Source: Okeania sp. SIO2B3 (lineage in GTDB: Bacteria; Cyanobacteriota; Cyanobacteriia; Cyanobacteriales; Microcoleaceae). From it: a stretch of 32,178 bases of DNA. The notes under the pieces are model-generated. The model was given only the letters and a program-made list of their open reading frames with translations, ran no database searches and was not told the DNA's origin. Numbering within the stretch: the first letter of the stretch is position 1; every line of letters starts with the position of its first letter. A program made the translations under genes and the position numbers. Positions 30,560 to 32,178 of this stretch are shown here, in pieces. The stretch covers positions 1 to 32,178 of the forward strand of contig NZ_JAAHGH010000088.1 in assembly GCF_010672525.1 (NCBI RefSeq), given 5' to 3'.

Positions 30560-31759
30560 TTGCGTATTATCATCCAAGGTTGGCGTTTTTTACCCCATTC
30601 TTATGCGATCGTAAATCAATTCCAACTACTAGAAATGCTGAACCGAAAGCATCTACAAATTTATCATCAGGATATGCCTTACGTTAGCAAAAGTTGGCAA
30701 CCCGTCAAAGGTTTATTTTCTCCTGATGCAGAAATAGCATTACGCAACATCCCCAAACCATCTCCTCAACAAACTGCTGATGCCACATTACGGATATATG
30801 CTCCATTTAATCTCAGTTTCTCCACAAGCAAACGAACAGTAGTTTTTGCTGGCACTGAATGGGGTATTGTCACCAAATCTATTGTTAACGGAATGGGTGT
30901 AAAATCTTTTGCAGAAGCTCATGCTCAAGGGGATGCAGTTATTATTACCCCCTCCCACTGGTCAAAAAATGGGTTTATTCGCAGTGGTGCTCAAGAAAGT
31001 CGTGTTGCTGTTGTCCCTCATGGTGTCAACTCTAATATTTATCATCCTTTACCAACTTCTCAGAGAACTATGCTGCGCCAAAAGTTGGGCATTAATAACT
31101 ATTTTGTATTTCTCAACATTGGGGTCATGTGCAATAGTAGTCAAGGAGTGGGGCGCTTACTGAAAGCATTTGCCACCATTGTTGAGCGTTATCCAGATAC
31201 CAAACTTATCCTTAAAGGTAGGGATGCTATTTTTCCTTCTAAAGACTCTATTCTCAAAGCTAGCAAAGTTGCACTTACTGGTGCACAGATGGAAAAAGTG
31301 AAATCTAGAATTATCTATGTTGGTGAAACTCTTTCATTTCTTGAACTAGCTCAACTTTATCAAGTTGCTGATGCTTATGTTTCTCCCTATTTAGCTGAAG
31401 GTTTTAATTTGCCAGTATTGGAAGCAACAGCTTGTGGTTTGCCTGTAATATGTACAAAAGGTGGCCCCACAGATGATTTTACTAACTCGGACTTTGCTTT
31501 AAAAATTGATAGTAAACTCCAGACTAATTATACAAGGGATGGAGATACCCTCTGGTCTGTAGTCCCAGAACAAGAGCATTTGATTGAATTAATGCAAACA
31601 GTTATTGAAAAACCTTTATTGTTAGACCATGCTCGTCAAACTGGGCCTAAATGGGTTCTTCAGCATTTTACTTGGAAGCAAGTGGTGGATCGATTGTTAG
31701 ATGTGCTTATACCGTCTGTAAAATTTGGTAGACCTACTTTTGAGCCAATTATTCTTTAG
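30560..31759 (+). CDS. GT4-family glycosyltransferase
   Basis: 399 residues from a TTG at 30560; GGAG at 30546-30549 sits about 10 bp upstream and supports this start. GT4 enzymes are retaining GT-B glycosyltransferases that move a sugar from a nucleotide donor to a polysaccharide, lipid or small acceptor. Visible features are the N-terminal strand RIIIQGWRFLPHSYAIVN, the domain junction VVPHGVNSNIYHP (152-163), the donor-site K219 in KLILKGRD, and the E-x7-E signature in YLAEGFNLPVLEATACG with E280 and E288. The protein is complete and probably cytoplasmic or peripheral to the membrane. It is transcribed away from the kinase cluster and has no other sugar gene beside it in the window, so donor and acceptor remain unknown. 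Confidence 0.92.
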   Translation: MRIIIQGWRFLPHSYAIVNQFQLLEMLNRKHLQIYHQDMPYVSKSWQPVKGLFSPDAEIALRNIPKPSPQQTADATLRIYAPFNLSFSTSKRTVVFAGTEWGIVTKSIVNGMGVKSFAEAHAQGDAVIITPSHWSKNGFIRSGAQESRVAVVPHGVNSNIYHPLPTSQRTMLRQKLGINNYFVFLNIGVMCNSSQGVGRLLKAFATIVERYPDTKLILKGRDAIFPSKDSILKASKVALTGAQMEKVKSRIIYVGETLSFLELAQLYQVADAYVSPYLAEGFNLPVLEATACGLPVICTKGGPTDDFTNSDFALKIDSKLQTNYTRDGDTLWSVVPEQEHLIELMQTVIEKPLLLDHARQTGPKWVLQHFTWKQVVDRLLDVLIPSVKFGRPTFEPIIL

Positions 31760-31765
31760 AAAAGA

Positions 31766-31797
31766 GGGAGTAGGGAGTAGGGAGTAGGGAGTAGGGG
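31766..31797. repeat. GTAGGGA heptamer repeat after the glycosyltransferase gene
   Basis: Four units of GTAGGGA begin a few bases beyond the stop codon. From 31798 to about 31975 the sequence is AT-rich with no gene or clear signal. Confidence 0.85.
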
Positions 31798-32129
31798 GAA
31801 ATAATTGATATATCTAGTCCAATAATTGATTTTATTTTTTATTATTGGAGATTTCTAGTGGGCAATATTAATTTAGTTTTGAAATGTTAGAGATTTTTGG
31901 TGACTTCATTTCTGTTGCGGGTTAGTTTTTGAGAGACAGGAGATAGGGAAATCAGGAAGTTTTCTCTCACCCCTTTCTTGAGTGTGTCCTTATTTCTGGG
32001 AAACCTACTAATTACCCACTAGCTTTCGGCCTAACTAAGTCTAAAACTAAGCTGCTGTAAAATACCTACACAATTCCGGCAAAACTAGGACAAACCTGGT
32101 AATGCCAGAATTGAAGCTTATTTCCTGCT

Positions 32130-32178
32130 TCAACCTGGGGAGTCGGCTCCTTCCAGTTCACAGGCGTAAATTCGGGTG
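32130..32178 (-). pseudogene. tnpB: End of a further tnpB copy, runs off the right edge
   Basis: On the minus strand the last bases of the window read TRIYACELEGADSPG then a stop at 32130; after it the downstream codons would read SRK and stop. This matches the layout of the other remnant's end (VNACGGPAADSSGGSRK), so it is the C-terminal tail of a related TnpB, perhaps cut three codons early. Downstream, 31976-32129 holds hairpin-prone sequence (CCGGCAAAACTAGG, CCTGGTAATGCCAG) that is probably the element's right end. Whether the copy is intact beyond the edge cannot be told. Confidence 0.6.

Overview
The window looks like part of a filamentous, low-GC cyanobacterial chromosome. I counted 12 perfect copies of the cyanobacterial palindrome GCGATCGC (for example at 4213, 9502, 12752, 13950, 15766, 19456, 21492, 24580 and 27537). 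It also carries cyanobacterial gene families: a giant two-partner-secretion protein ending in a CHAT protease domain, and histidine kinases with the GVAHEINNP H-box. Long non-coding gaps are packed with heptamer repeats and miniature inverted-repeat elements. An Oscillatoriales-type genome (Okeania/Trichodesmium-like) is my best guess, from style only. No tRNA, rRNA or CRISPR array was seen.

Layout. 1-1243: a decayed IS200/IS605-type tnpB and a miniature element. 1303-10482 (-): a 3059-residue secreted beta-helix protein with a C-terminal CHAT domain. 10483-11498: a second tnpB remnant broken by one miniature element, with another beside it. 11499-12653 (-): an MscS-type channel. 13177-14364 (+): an M20 amidohydrolase. 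15133-16044 (+): a stand-alone Hpt protein. 16426-17094 (-): a small membrane/coiled-coil protein framed by paired repeats. 17970-19592 (-): a CocE/S15-type serine hydrolase. 20355-20798 (-): a cupin. 21007-21777 (-): an isochorismatase-like cysteine hydrolase. 22785-25697 (-): an NCS1 nucleobase-type permease fused through a nine-cysteine cluster to a histidine kinase. 26120-27910 (-): a soluble sensor kinase. 28722-30077 (-): a receiver-kinase whose ATP-binding motifs are degenerate. 30560-31759 (+): a GT4 glycosyltransferase. 32130-32178 (-): the end of a third tnpB.

How the genes may work together. From 17970 to 30077 every gene lies on the minus strand. Three related kinases, one of them a transporter, lie upstream of two small enzymes and a large hydrolase. 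A reasonable but untested reading is uptake, sensing and hydrolysis of a small nitrogen compound. No response regulator with an output domain is present, so the kinases are orphans here, as is the Hpt protein. The CHAT protein lacks its expected outer-membrane TpsB/FhaC transporter in this window.

The most notable points are the NCS1-cysteine cluster-kinase fusion, the degenerate third kinase, the CHAT adhesin with a palindromic repeat inserted in frame, and the repeat ecology: about a dozen miniature-element termini families, nested insertions with readable target duplications, and purine-rich heptamer tracts sitting just after several stop codons.
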